From positions 1 to 22,376 of the forward strand of contig CALKWT010000094.1 in the NCBI GenBank assembly GCA_938003885.1: a stretch of 22,376 nucleotides of DNA. Reading direction: 5' to 3'. This document shows positions 15,302 to 22,376 of the stretch, piece by piece (position 1 is the stretch's first letter; each line of letters opens with the position of its first letter). This DNA comes from an uncultured Balneolaceae bacterium. Its GTDB lineage: Bacteria; Bacteroidota; Rhodothermia; Balneolales; Balneolaceae. Under the pieces are notes generated by a model. That model did no database searches and was not told where the DNA came from. It saw only the letters and a list, made by a program, of their open reading frames with translations. Position numbers and translations under genes: made by a program.

Positions 15302-17119
15302 TCAGAGAAGGGCATTGTTGGTACCCCTCAGCTTATCATTTCTCTTAAAACGGATGAGAATCTCATCAGGTTGCCCCACCTTTGAAATCGTAGCATCGAT
15401 CTGCTGAAGGAAGGTTTTAAGGAGCATATATTGATAGGTGTGCTGTTTATCCCTTAAAGTTTTCTCCGAAAAAATGCGGAGCCCCCTGATGGTTATTTCT
15501 GTCTCGAGGCCTCTTCTCGACAATCGTATGCGGATAGTGCCCGGTTCGAACAGATTATTTTTTTTAGAGAAACGGATCAACTCATGAATAACCAGGCCTA
15601 GAGGTACCGCCTGGTTCATATTGAGGTGAAAGGAGTGTCCCAGATCTTCCGTAGATTCTAACTGAAAATCGACCTGGGGGAAGCCATGAAATTTGTGATT
15701 GAATGACTTCAGGTACTGTCCGAAATCAACCATTACGATGCTCCTGGCCTGATAAAGAGACTCATGAATTTCAGCGATAGCATGAATCCTTGAGCTCACC
15801 TCGCTCAGTTTTTCAGTGACCTCTCTGTTCTCCTCCTGGAGTATCTGAAGATCCAGCAGGCTCACAACGACAGCCAGATTGTTTTTTACCCTGTGATGGA
15901 TCTCCTGTAGCAGGGTGTCCTTCTCAGCAATTGTACGCTGAAGGCTTCTTTCCAGAGAGACCTGCTTCCTCATATCCACATAAATCCCGAAGAGAGCGAT
16001 CAAATTTTCATCGTGGTAGATAGGAACTGTATTAAGGATTACCGGGATCCGTTCCCCTCTCTTGTTACGGCGGACAGTTTTTATCTGGTGGGAAACTCTG
16101 CCAAATGCCTCTCTGTTAATCTCCTCTGCTTCCTCCAGATACTCCTCTTCCGTGATCATCGGATTTATATTTTTGCCTGTTAACTCCCTGTTTTTATATC
16201 CGAAGAGATCCTCAAACCCACGGTTTGCCTTTATCACCCTTCCGTCTGGCCCGATCATAATGATAGCAAGCGGAGAGTTTTCAAAGAGCTGGGACATCAG
16301 TTCATAATTGCGCTCCTTTTCCATTTGGACCACAAGATGGTCCGTTTTGTCTGCGGCAGTGGCAGCCAGGAAGGATCGGTTCTCTATTCTGAACCTGTTG
16401 AAGTAGAGATGATAAGGCCTTACCCCTTCACCTTTGGGCTGTAGCCCGGCTGTGAAATTACCAGAGCCAGTCACAAAAATATGCTCCAGTACATTCTGTA
16501 CCCATTCTTTGTCATCCCGGCCCAGGAGTTCAATCATATTTAATTGGTGCAATTCCCCATCTTTGTAGCCCAATTCGTGGTTCAGTTGCTGGTTCCACTT
16601 CACCAGTTGTAACTCCTCATTGATGACCAAAAAGATACCCGGAATACTATTTAATACCGTCTGAGAAAAGTACATTTCCGATTCCGGGGACTTCTGATGC
16701 CGGTCTCCTGAAAGTGAGGCCGGTTTCTTGCGGAACTCCATGTTGGTCAAGGTCATGAGTACCGCAGGCTGCCGTTTTTGGAGAGAGGTGATGGTGATCC
16801 GATAGCTTTCATCACTCCCCGGATGCATACCGTCTACCTTCAACTCTCTCTTTTGATGTATTCCTTCTAACACTTCCTGTATAGAAAAGAGCAGACGCAA
16901 GGCATAGTCATTACCCTGAGCCACGTTTCCGGCACAATGTTCAAAATAGTCGGTCGCTGCACGATCCGGGAAAACCCAGTGAGGCTGCCCAACGGCCTGA
17001 TCCCATACTTCATTACTATCGGTAATCATTCCCCGGTCATCCAGAACTACGGCTGCCCAGGGCAACGCATCGAGCAGTTTGCGTTCGCCATCCGTTAATA
17101 TCGTATGCTCATTTTGCAA
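15302..17119 (-). CDS. PAS sensor with HisKA_2 domain and degenerate ATPase domain
   Basis: A 605-residue soluble sensor with no membrane segments. Three PAS-like domains lie at about 13-125, 150-255 and 275-385. A HisKA_2 dimerisation domain follows, with the H-box EIHHRVKNNL (406-415) and probable phospho-acceptor His409. The region that should be the ATPase domain (about 495-593) keeps QAVPLGLVIHEL but the N-box continues IRFSKKNN instead of a NELxxNxxKH pattern. No D-x-G-x-G is seen (EITIRGLRIF instead), and the glycine-rich G2 box is missing. It is therefore probably unable to bind ATP. The start is TTG (17117-17119), chosen because no in-frame ATG precedes it before a stop and the N-terminal PAS would otherwise be cut. 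It is 123 bases after the response regulator gene. Confidence 0.85.
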   Translation of the reverse strand: MQNEHTILTDGERKLLDALPWAAVVLDDRGMITDSNEVWDQAVGQPHWVFPDRAATDYFEHCAGNVAQGNDYALRLLFSIQEVLEGIHQKRELKVDGMHPGSDESYRITITSLQKRQPAVLMTLTNMEFRKKPASLSGDRHQKSPESEMYFSQTVLNSIPGIFLVINEELQLVKWNQQLNHELGYKDGELHQLNMIELLGRDDKEWVQNVLEHIFVTGSGNFTAGLQPKGEGVRPYHLYFNRFRIENRSFLAATAADKTDHLVVQMEKERNYELMSQLFENSPLAIIMIGPDGRVIKANRGFEDLFGYKNRELTGKNINPMITEEEYLEEAEEINREAFGRVSHQIKTVRRNKRGERIPVILNTVPIYHDENLIALFGIYVDMRKQVSLERSLQRTIAEKDTLLQEIHHRVKNNLAVVVSLLDLQILQEENREVTEKLSEVSSRIHAIAEIHESLYQARSIVMVDFGQYLKSFNHKFHGFPQVDFQLESTEDLGHSFHLNMNQAVPLGLVIHELIRFSKKNNLFEPGTIRIRLSRRGLETEITIRGLRIFSEKTLRDKQHTYQYMLLKTFLQQIDATISKVGQPDEILIRFKRNDKLRGTNNALL

Positions 17120-17180
17120 GATTCCGGCACCTCTTAAGTTGGTGTTACCCGAATATAATCTTAAGAATAATAGCTAAATA

Positions 17181-17194
17181 TTAACAAGTGTTAA
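17181..17194. promoter_or_regulatory. TTAACA-AG-TGTTAA palindrome upstream of the HisKA_2 sensor
   Basis: A perfect 6+2+6 palindrome in the 123-base gap between the response regulator and the downstream sensor, about 62 bases before the sensor's start. NarL/FixJ regulators bind inverted repeats of about this size, so an autoregulatory site is a reasonable guess. It could also mark the regulator's 3' end. Confidence 0.35.
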
Positions 17195-17242
17195 AAATTT
17201 TTTGGTATTTATGGGCTGTATGGGACAGTTAATTAGCCCGGA

Positions 17243-17902
17243 TCAGTATGAATCGGGTGAAATAATGTTGTGCTGAAATGCATACTTAACCAGGCCGGCT
17301 GTATTCCGGGCGCCCGTTTTCTGAAGTAAATTTCTTCGGTGTGCATCCACTGTACGCGAACTGATAAATAGTTTTTCAGCGATCTCCTGATTTGTAAACT
17401 CCTTGATGATTAGCCCCAGGATTTCCAGCTCCCGATTTGTGATGTGAACATACTCAGGTTCCGATGATCTTCCTTTTCCTTTTACCAGGTCCATCAAAAC
17501 ACTCTGGGCGGCCTCCGTACTGAAATAATGCCGGCCTTCCATGATCTCCGAAATCGCCTCCTTTAGCTCATTCCTGCCTGCACTTTTCATAATATAACCG
17601 GAAGCGCCGGCCTGGATCATCTGCCGAATATTGAGATCATCATTGCTCATGGTGAGAGCCAGGATTTTGGTATCCGGCATCCGCTCCTTCACCTTTCTGG
17701 CAGCCTGGATTCCATCCATCCCGGGCATATTGATATCCATAATGATCAGATCAATTCCGGTTCTGTCCAGAATTTCCATGACTTCATTCCCGTTATTGGC
17801 TTCTGCGACAACTTCTATACCGGTGATGGGTTGTAACATCAGCTTGATTCCATCCCGGACAATTTTATGATCATCAGCCAGAAGGATTTTAATGTTAGCC
17901 AT
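17243..17902 (-). CDS. NarL/FixJ-family response regulator
   Basis: A two-component DNA-binding regulator. The receiver domain (1-125) has the acidic pair Asp10/Asp11, phospho-acceptor Asp56 (IIMDINMPG), Thr84 and Lys106, so it is complete. A LuxR-type helix-turn-helix follows at about 153-210, with ITNRELEILGLI, NQEIAEKLFISSRTVDAH and the usual RRNLLQKTGARN recognition end. Length (219) is standard. It starts 47 bases after the HisKA_3 kinase stop on the same strand, so that kinase is its probable partner. Target genes are unknown. The only dyads I see nearby are the TTAACAAG sites around the downstream sensor. Confidence 0.95.
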   Translation of the reverse strand: MANIKILLADDHKIVRDGIKLMLQPITGIEVVAEANNGNEVMEILDRTGIDLIIMDINMPGMDGIQAARKVKERMPDTKILALTMSNDDLNIRQMIQAGASGYIMKSAGRNELKEAISEIMEGRHYFSTEAAQSVLMDLVKGKGRSSEPEYVHITNRELEILGLIIKEFTNQEIAEKLFISSRTVDAHRRNLLQKTGARNTAGLVKYAFQHNIISPDSY

Positions 17903-17949
17903 AAGTCCTAACTTGTAATTGAGTTCATCATGGGCGATGGAATGGACAG

Positions 17950-20322
17950 TTATCCGATCGGAACAACCAGTGATATGATCGTACCTTTTTCATTGCTTCT
18001 CAGATCAAAATCTGCAGACATGGCTCCGGCCCTGGTTTTAATACTTCGCAGCCCGATGCCCGGTGTAGCCAGATTGTTGATATCAAATCCGACTCCGTTG
18101 TCCTCAATCGCCATTAGCAACTCATTATCGGAATAAACCAATTGGATATCAATAGTGGTTGGTTTGCCATGCCGGATCGCATTATTAATCCCCTCCTGAA
18201 GTATCCTGTAAAGATTGATCTGGACTTTATCTGGAATTTCGATTCCGGCCACATTGTTGTAGTAGGTAAAACAAATCCCTGTATTAATTTTAAGGTGGTT
18301 GATCAGTGATTCAATCGCCAGTTCCAGACCATAATCCTGAATGGCCTTGGGGAGCAGGTTTTGCGCAATATTGCGGGTTTCCGAAATCGCATAGTTCAAA
18401 AGCTCCAGTCCTGTTTCAAAAATTCTGGCATGTTTGTCAGAGAGGCCTTCAAGATCTTCATAGAGGGACTTAAGATTCATGTTGCAGGCGGAAAGATATT
18501 GCCCGAGTCCGTCATGAAGTTCCTCTGCAATTCTCTGCCGTTCCCGCTCTTCTCCCTCGATGATGGCACTGATCGCTTTCTCTTCAGCTTCTCTCTGTTC
18601 GGTGATATCGAGTGCGATGACCAGTCGCTGGCGCTTTCTTTTATATAAAATTTCTGAAACGGAAATATCAACTACCAGCTTCTCATTGTCGCTGGTGAGA
18701 TGGATGCAATCTTTGAAATTAAGATGAGAGGAGCTGAACTCCTGTTTCAGGGCCTTTTCAAAATAGGCTGCATCCGATTCCAAGTGCAGGTCCGTCACCC
18801 GCATCTGCCGCATGACCTTACGGGGGTACCCATACTTCCTGAAGGCCGATTGATTGACGGTGACAAATTTTAAAGTGTCCGGATCGTAGATCCACATCGG
18901 AATCGGATTCTGATCAAACAAGAGCCGGTACTGCTCCTCCGAGGCGGTTAGACGCTTTCGTGACTGAACTTCTTCGGTGATATCGGATATGGCTCCAACC
19001 ATATGGGTATAGTTGCCCATTTTATCTCTTAAAAAATAGCCCCGGTCGTTAACAAACGAATAGAAACCGTTGTTGCTTCTGATCCTGTAATAGCCCCTCC
19101 AGGAGTCATCCTGATTCGCAATCGCTCGCTTTTTACTGGAAGTGACAGCCTCCCTGTCGTCAGGATGCAGCTGCTGGATCCAGTCATCCCACGTATTTTC
19201 GATATCGCTGTTCTGATAATCAAATTTGCTCTGCCAACCCTTGCTCCACCATATTTTGTTGCTCTCCAGATTCCAGTCATAGAGGACGTCATTGGCACTT
19301 TTTGCGATCATTTCAAACTTGTAACTCTGAAATTTGATCTCCTCTTCGTAGGCTGCCTCGCGGGTCTTGTCGACCATGGTACCAATCATCCGGACCGCTT
19401 CGCCCTTTTCGTCGCGTATGATGTAGGCCGAGTCCAAAATGCGTCTGAGTCCCCCTGTCGCGTCAATAAACCAATACTCTTCCTGCCAGGAATCAGTTCC
19501 CTCTTTTTCAGCTTGTTTCATACTCTGGCAGACCCTCTCCCTGTCTTCAGGCAGGATATGATTCTGCCAGAATTCCGGATGTTCATATTCTTCCCGCGAG
19601 TAGCCGAATGCCGTTTCGATTCCCTTGCCCCACCAGACTTTATTCTGTTTCGGCCTCCACTCCCAGATCACATCACTGGTGATATTGGCAGCAATTTCAA
19701 AGCGTTTCTGCTGTTCGGTAAGCTCTTTCTTAAAGTCTACCATCTCAGAGATTCCCATCAGAGTACCGATCACCTTTGTCGGCTGGTTCTCGGAGTTCCA
19801 GGAGATTGTCTTTCCATTATAGAGGACCCAGACCCAGTGGCCCTCCTTATGCTTCATCCGGATCTCATCTTCATAGATTGGATAGTGGCGGGTAGGGTGC
19901 ATCTCCATCAGGAGTTCTGTCTTCTGGAGATCCTCGGGGTGAATTAAATCTGTCCAGGTCTCAAAATCCAGGGGTTCCAGTTCTGTTTTGGAATACCCAA
20001 GGATGCTGGCCCACTCATCATCTATAAAAAGTTTACCCCGGCTGCGGCTCCAGTCCCAGATTCCAACCTTCTCCGACTCTTTCTCATCATTTTTTAAAGT
20101 AGAATGACCGCTGGCCTGATTCACATGGTTGCCATACCAGCTCAGAGCGACATAGAAAATGGATGTAGAGAGCAATACAAACAGAACCTTGCCCATCATC
20201 TGGCCGGATGCCGGTCCCATGGTGATCCCCGTCAGTTTCGACAGAACAGGAACGGCGAGCCAGATCCAGACAACAGCAAAAAGAAGGTAAAGAAGGCTAA
20301 GCCGTAAAGGTGTGATTTTCAT
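17950..20322 (-). CDS. Multi-PAS HisKA_3 (NarX-type) sensor histidine kinase
   Basis: A membrane-anchored kinase that should phosphorylate the neighbouring NarL-type regulator. Two hydrophobic helices (about 8-29 and 44-62) sit at the N-terminus with only a short loop between them, so sensing is probably by the cytosolic PAS region. There are three similar PAS/PAC units at about 83-200, 208-328 and 335-453, each opening with a D-V-I/L-x-x-W pattern and ending near LHPEDR-like residues, then a fourth, different PAS at about 461-578. HisKA_3 has ERQRIAEELHDGLGQ with phospho-His603. The HATPase_c domain keeps NNAIRHG (713-719), DNGVGFD (741-747) and GIGLRSI (755-761). All catalytic boxes are intact. 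Confidence 0.94.
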   Translation of the reverse strand: MKITPLRLSLLYLLFAVVWIWLAVPVLSKLTGITMGPASGQMMGKVLFVLLSTSIFYVALSWYGNHVNQASGHSTLKNDEKESEKVGIWDWSRSRGKLFIDDEWASILGYSKTELEPLDFETWTDLIHPEDLQKTELLMEMHPTRHYPIYEDEIRMKHKEGHWVWVLYNGKTISWNSENQPTKVIGTLMGISEMVDFKKELTEQQKRFEIAANITSDVIWEWRPKQNKVWWGKGIETAFGYSREEYEHPEFWQNHILPEDRERVCQSMKQAEKEGTDSWQEEYWFIDATGGLRRILDSAYIIRDEKGEAVRMIGTMVDKTREAAYEEEIKFQSYKFEMIAKSANDVLYDWNLESNKIWWSKGWQSKFDYQNSDIENTWDDWIQQLHPDDREAVTSSKKRAIANQDDSWRGYYRIRSNNGFYSFVNDRGYFLRDKMGNYTHMVGAISDITEEVQSRKRLTASEEQYRLLFDQNPIPMWIYDPDTLKFVTVNQSAFRKYGYPRKVMRQMRVTDLHLESDAAYFEKALKQEFSSSHLNFKDCIHLTSDNEKLVVDISVSEILYKRKRQRLVIALDITEQREAEEKAISAIIEGEERERQRIAEELHDGLGQYLSACNMNLKSLYEDLEGLSDKHARIFETGLELLNYAISETRNIAQNLLPKAIQDYGLELAIESLINHLKINTGICFTYYNNVAGIEIPDKVQINLYRILQEGINNAIRHGKPTTIDIQLVYSDNELLMAIEDNGVGFDINNLATPGIGLRSIKTRAGAMSADFDLRSNEKGTIISLVVPIG

Positions 20323-20358
20323 GGGGTACCCATATGCTAAGTGAGTGATTCCCGGTCC

Positions 20359-20380
20359 ATCTCCCGTAGATCGGAGAGAT
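20359..20380 (-). terminator. Candidate hairpin downstream of pheA
   Basis: On the minus strand ATCTC-(T)-CCG and CGG-GAGAT form an 8 bp stem with one bulged base and a 5-base loop, 43 bases past the pheA stop and 37 bases before the kinase start. No T run follows, so it is a weak terminator call; it may separate the two transcription units. Confidence 0.3.
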
Positions 20381-20422
20381 CATGTTACTAATCCGTACGG
20401 CTATCTGCAACTCCTTTAAAGG

Positions 20423-21571
20423 TTACCAGGTCCCTTCCTTCGCCGGATAACTGCCTAATATCTTCAGGTACTGAGCTTTCTTGCCCAGTTTTTCCAAAGT
20501 ATCGGCCACGTGAGGGTCCTGTTGATTCCCTTCAATATCGAGATAGAACAGGGACTGCCAGGGGTGCCCCATTCGTGGGCGGGACTCCAGTTTGGTCATG
20601 TTGATTCCGTTATCACCCAGAAGGTTCAGACACTTGAGCAAGGCCCCCTTCTCATCAATAGTAGCAAAAATGAGAGAGGTTTTGCAGTTGATCTGCGGAT
20701 CACAGACAATCGGAGTTTTGCTGACAACCAAAAAGCGGGTGTAGTTTTCAGCCTGATTGGCCAGGTCTCTTTTTAAAATTTTAAGCCCATAGATTTCAGC
20801 AGCGTACGCACTCGCAATGGCAGCCTGGGAGAGGTCATTGTCATCCCTTACTTTTCTGGCGGCCATCGCCGTATCAAAATAGGATTCTACATGAGAGCGG
20901 GGGAGTGTACTTAAAAATTTACTGCACTGTGCAATCGCTTGCGGGTGGGAGAGAATCCGCCGGATATTTGACAACTCCACTTCTTTCGGTGCCATCAGAC
21001 AGTGATTTACCCTTAGAATCTCTTCGCCGATGACGTAGAGATCCATCTCATTCAGTAAGTCGTAGGTGTCGTTGATCGAACCTGCCGTCGTATTTTCAAT
21101 GGGCAACATGGCTACATCCGCCTCACCGTTTTCGACGGCCTCTGCGGCCTCATCAAAGCGTGTGTAACCGATGCAGATCACTTTAGAATAGTGCTGCTCG
21201 AAATAGCGCATGGCCGCCTGGTGGCTGAATGCCCCATCGGTACCCTGATAAGAAACACGGATCGATGTTTTGTCCGAGTTGTCGTTCTGATGATCTACAA
21301 GTACGTGGGTCTGATAACGTACCGATTGGTGAATGATTTCCCGGAAGAGCTGCTCCAAAAAGAAAGGATCGAGTCCATATTCCGGCGCTTTTTCACGTAC
21401 TTTCTCAAGCAGCTCCTCTTCCCGTTTGGGATCGCGTATATCGATGGCATCGTTGAGCTTTCCTGAAATTACCTTTCGGACGATTTTTTGCCGCTCACTC
21501 AGTGCTTTCACGATGGTGCTGTCGAGCTCGTCGATTATTTTTCTAATATCTTCTATGGATTCCTTGGACAT
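20423..21571 (-). CDS. pheA: Bifunctional chorismate mutase / prephenate dehydratase (P-protein)
   Basis: Converts chorismate to prephenate and then phenylpyruvate, the committed steps of phenylalanine synthesis. The chorismate mutase helices cover about 1-88 (DELDSTIVKALSERQ, and the FREIIHQSV helix). Prephenate dehydratase spans about 104-283, starting with SYQGTDGAFSHQAA and including PIENTTAGS (157-165) and the catalytic TRF at 278-280 (NYTRFLVV). A C-terminal ACT domain at about 296-375 carries ESRP (329-332), the phenylalanine-binding motif, so feedback inhibition is expected. Length (382) is normal. The ATG lies 3 bases after the stop of the upstream AAA+ gene, so the two are co-transcribed. 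Confidence 0.96.
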   Translation of the reverse strand: MSKESIEDIRKIIDELDSTIVKALSERQKIVRKVISGKLNDAIDIRDPKREEELLEKVREKAPEYGLDPFFLEQLFREIIHQSVRYQTHVLVDHQNDNSDKTSIRVSYQGTDGAFSHQAAMRYFEQHYSKVICIGYTRFDEAAEAVENGEADVAMLPIENTTAGSINDTYDLLNEMDLYVIGEEILRVNHCLMAPKEVELSNIRRILSHPQAIAQCSKFLSTLPRSHVESYFDTAMAARKVRDDNDLSQAAIASAYAAEIYGLKILKRDLANQAENYTRFLVVSKTPIVCDPQINCKTSLIFATIDEKGALLKCLNLLGDNGINMTKLESRPRMGHPWQSLFYLDIEGNQQDPHVADTLEKLGKKAQYLKILGSYPAKEGTW

Positions 21572-21574
21572 GTC

Positions 21575-22337
21575 TTATTGAATACCCGCTTTTAACTCTT
21601 TAATTCTGTCTAAAATACGATTCCGATTCATTTTTTGGTACCGCACAGGCAATAACGCCTTTGAAGTGCACTCAGCCACGGCTGCAAGGGTCTGGAGTTC
21701 TACCTCATCGGGGTAGGTGGGAGGGAGAAAATCTTCGAAAACCTGATCCAGAATGTCTGGTGTTGCTTTCTCTTCCCCCTGGACTGCGGCTTTGAATTTA
21801 GCCCGGGTGAGCGCTGCTTCCATATCAGCACCCGAAAACGTACTGTTGCTCATTAAAATTTTTCCCGGAATGTAACTCTCTGTTATTTGAAGTCCGGTTT
21901 TTTTCACCATCACTTCGTAGAGTTCTTTTTTCTCTTCCGGGGTTTCTGGTGGAAAAAGGGCAATATGTTCTTCCGCCCGGCCCTGCCTCTTGAGATCCAC
22001 CGGCATCAGATCGGGCCGTGCAGTCATCAAAAACCAGATAATCCGCCCGCGGTGCTCGGTATTGCTCATAAAAGTGGCGATTTGAGAAAAGACCCGGCTG
22101 GAAACACCGCTGTCTCCACTGGCGTTTCGGTCCCCCAGAGCGGCATCAGCTTCATCAATCATCACTGCTACGGGGGACATCGCTTTTAGAAGGTTCAGAA
22201 TCTTTTCCAGATTCCCCTCCGTCACACCCTGCCACTGACTTCGGAAATTTTTCAGTTTCACCATCGGAATTCCTACTTCTCCGCTGAAACAGGTCACCAG
22301 AAACGTTTTACCGGTACCGACCGGGCCACATACCAGG
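21575..22337 (-). CDS. AAA+ ATPase, C-terminal part only (truncated by contig end)
   Basis: About 253 genuine residues remain, with the N-terminus missing. The visible part begins just before Walker A, GPVGTGKT (22307-22330), followed by Walker B MIDEAD. The sensor-1 position reads MTARPD where most classic AAA proteins have ATNRPD, so the sensor Asn is replaced by Ala. RQGRAEEH occupies the arginine-finger region. An AAA lid follows (STFSGADMEAALTRAK). The family is clear but the cellular role is not; a remodelling or unfolding function is the general expectation. Its stop is 3 bases before pheA. The apparent N-terminal residues MCDWSSDVCSSDL come from sequencing adapter and are not protein. 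Confidence 0.85.
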
Positions 22338-22376
22338 AGATCGGAAGAGCACACGTCTGAACTCCAGTCACACACA
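22338..22376 (+). other. Illumina TruSeq adapter contamination at the contig end
   Basis: From 22338 the sequence reads AGATCGGAAGAGCACACGTC and continues as the TruSeq read-1 adapter for 34 bases to 22371, followed by 5 bases (ACACA) that would be the start of the index. It is not genomic. On the minus strand it translates to the tell-tale artefact peptide SSDVCSSDL, which fuses in frame to the AAA+ gene. Confidence 0.98.

Noticed and set aside
19165..19947. A 260-codon open frame on the plus strand, opposite the HisKA_3 kinase gene
   Set aside because: It lies wholly inside a well-supported gene with clear PAS domains; the antisense translation shows no recognisable domain and is explained by the codon pattern of the real gene.
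20367..20380. AGATCGGAGAG, resembling the Illumina adapter start, in the gap after pheA
   Set aside because: It lacks one base of the adapter, the similarity does not continue, and it is part of a local inverted repeat between two intact genes, so it is genomic.

Overview
The window looks like a chromosomal contig from a member of the Bacteroidota/Balneolota group, with a Balneolaceae-like relative as my best guess. That placement is inferred. It rests on the gene families present (secreted S9B dipeptidyl peptidase IV, YtoQ, P1B-4 ATPase, a fused chorismate mutase-prephenate dehydratase), on the scarcity of Shine-Dalgarno sequences, and on TAnnTTTG-like boxes close to several starts. No ribosomal RNA, insertion sequence, CRISPR array or phage gene is visible.

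Layout: positions 1-283 hold a minus-strand tRNA with a CAU anticodon, preceded on the plus strand by two tandem ~99 bp units that each carry a copy of that tRNA's 3' end plus a hairpin. Plus-strand genes follow: a phosphohexomutase, a P1B-4 metal-exporting ATPase, a secreted dipeptidyl peptidase IV and a DoxX-like membrane protein. A convergent minus-strand K+ channel with two RCK modules comes next. Then come rlmN (+), a GhrA-like 2-hydroxyacid dehydrogenase (-), a large secreted S9 peptidase (+), ytoQ (+) and a PMI-like cupin (-). The right third is all minus strand. In transcription order it is a truncated AAA+ ATPase, pheA, a multi-PAS HisKA_3 kinase, a NarL-type response regulator, and a second PAS sensor with a HisKA_2 domain.

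Functional groups: the HisKA_3 kinase and NarL regulator form a standard two-component pair. The third gene of that group keeps its phospho-accepting histidine box but appears to have lost every ATP-binding motif, so it may be a phosphotransfer or decoy partner. The two S9 peptidases suggest peptide scavenging in the periplasm or outside the cell. The channel and the metal ATPase handle ions.

The last 39 bases are Illumina TruSeq adapter, not genome. They cut the AAA+ gene short and create a false protein N-terminus. I found no clear undescribed system. The best leads are the tRNA-3'-end tandem array and the degenerate sensor.
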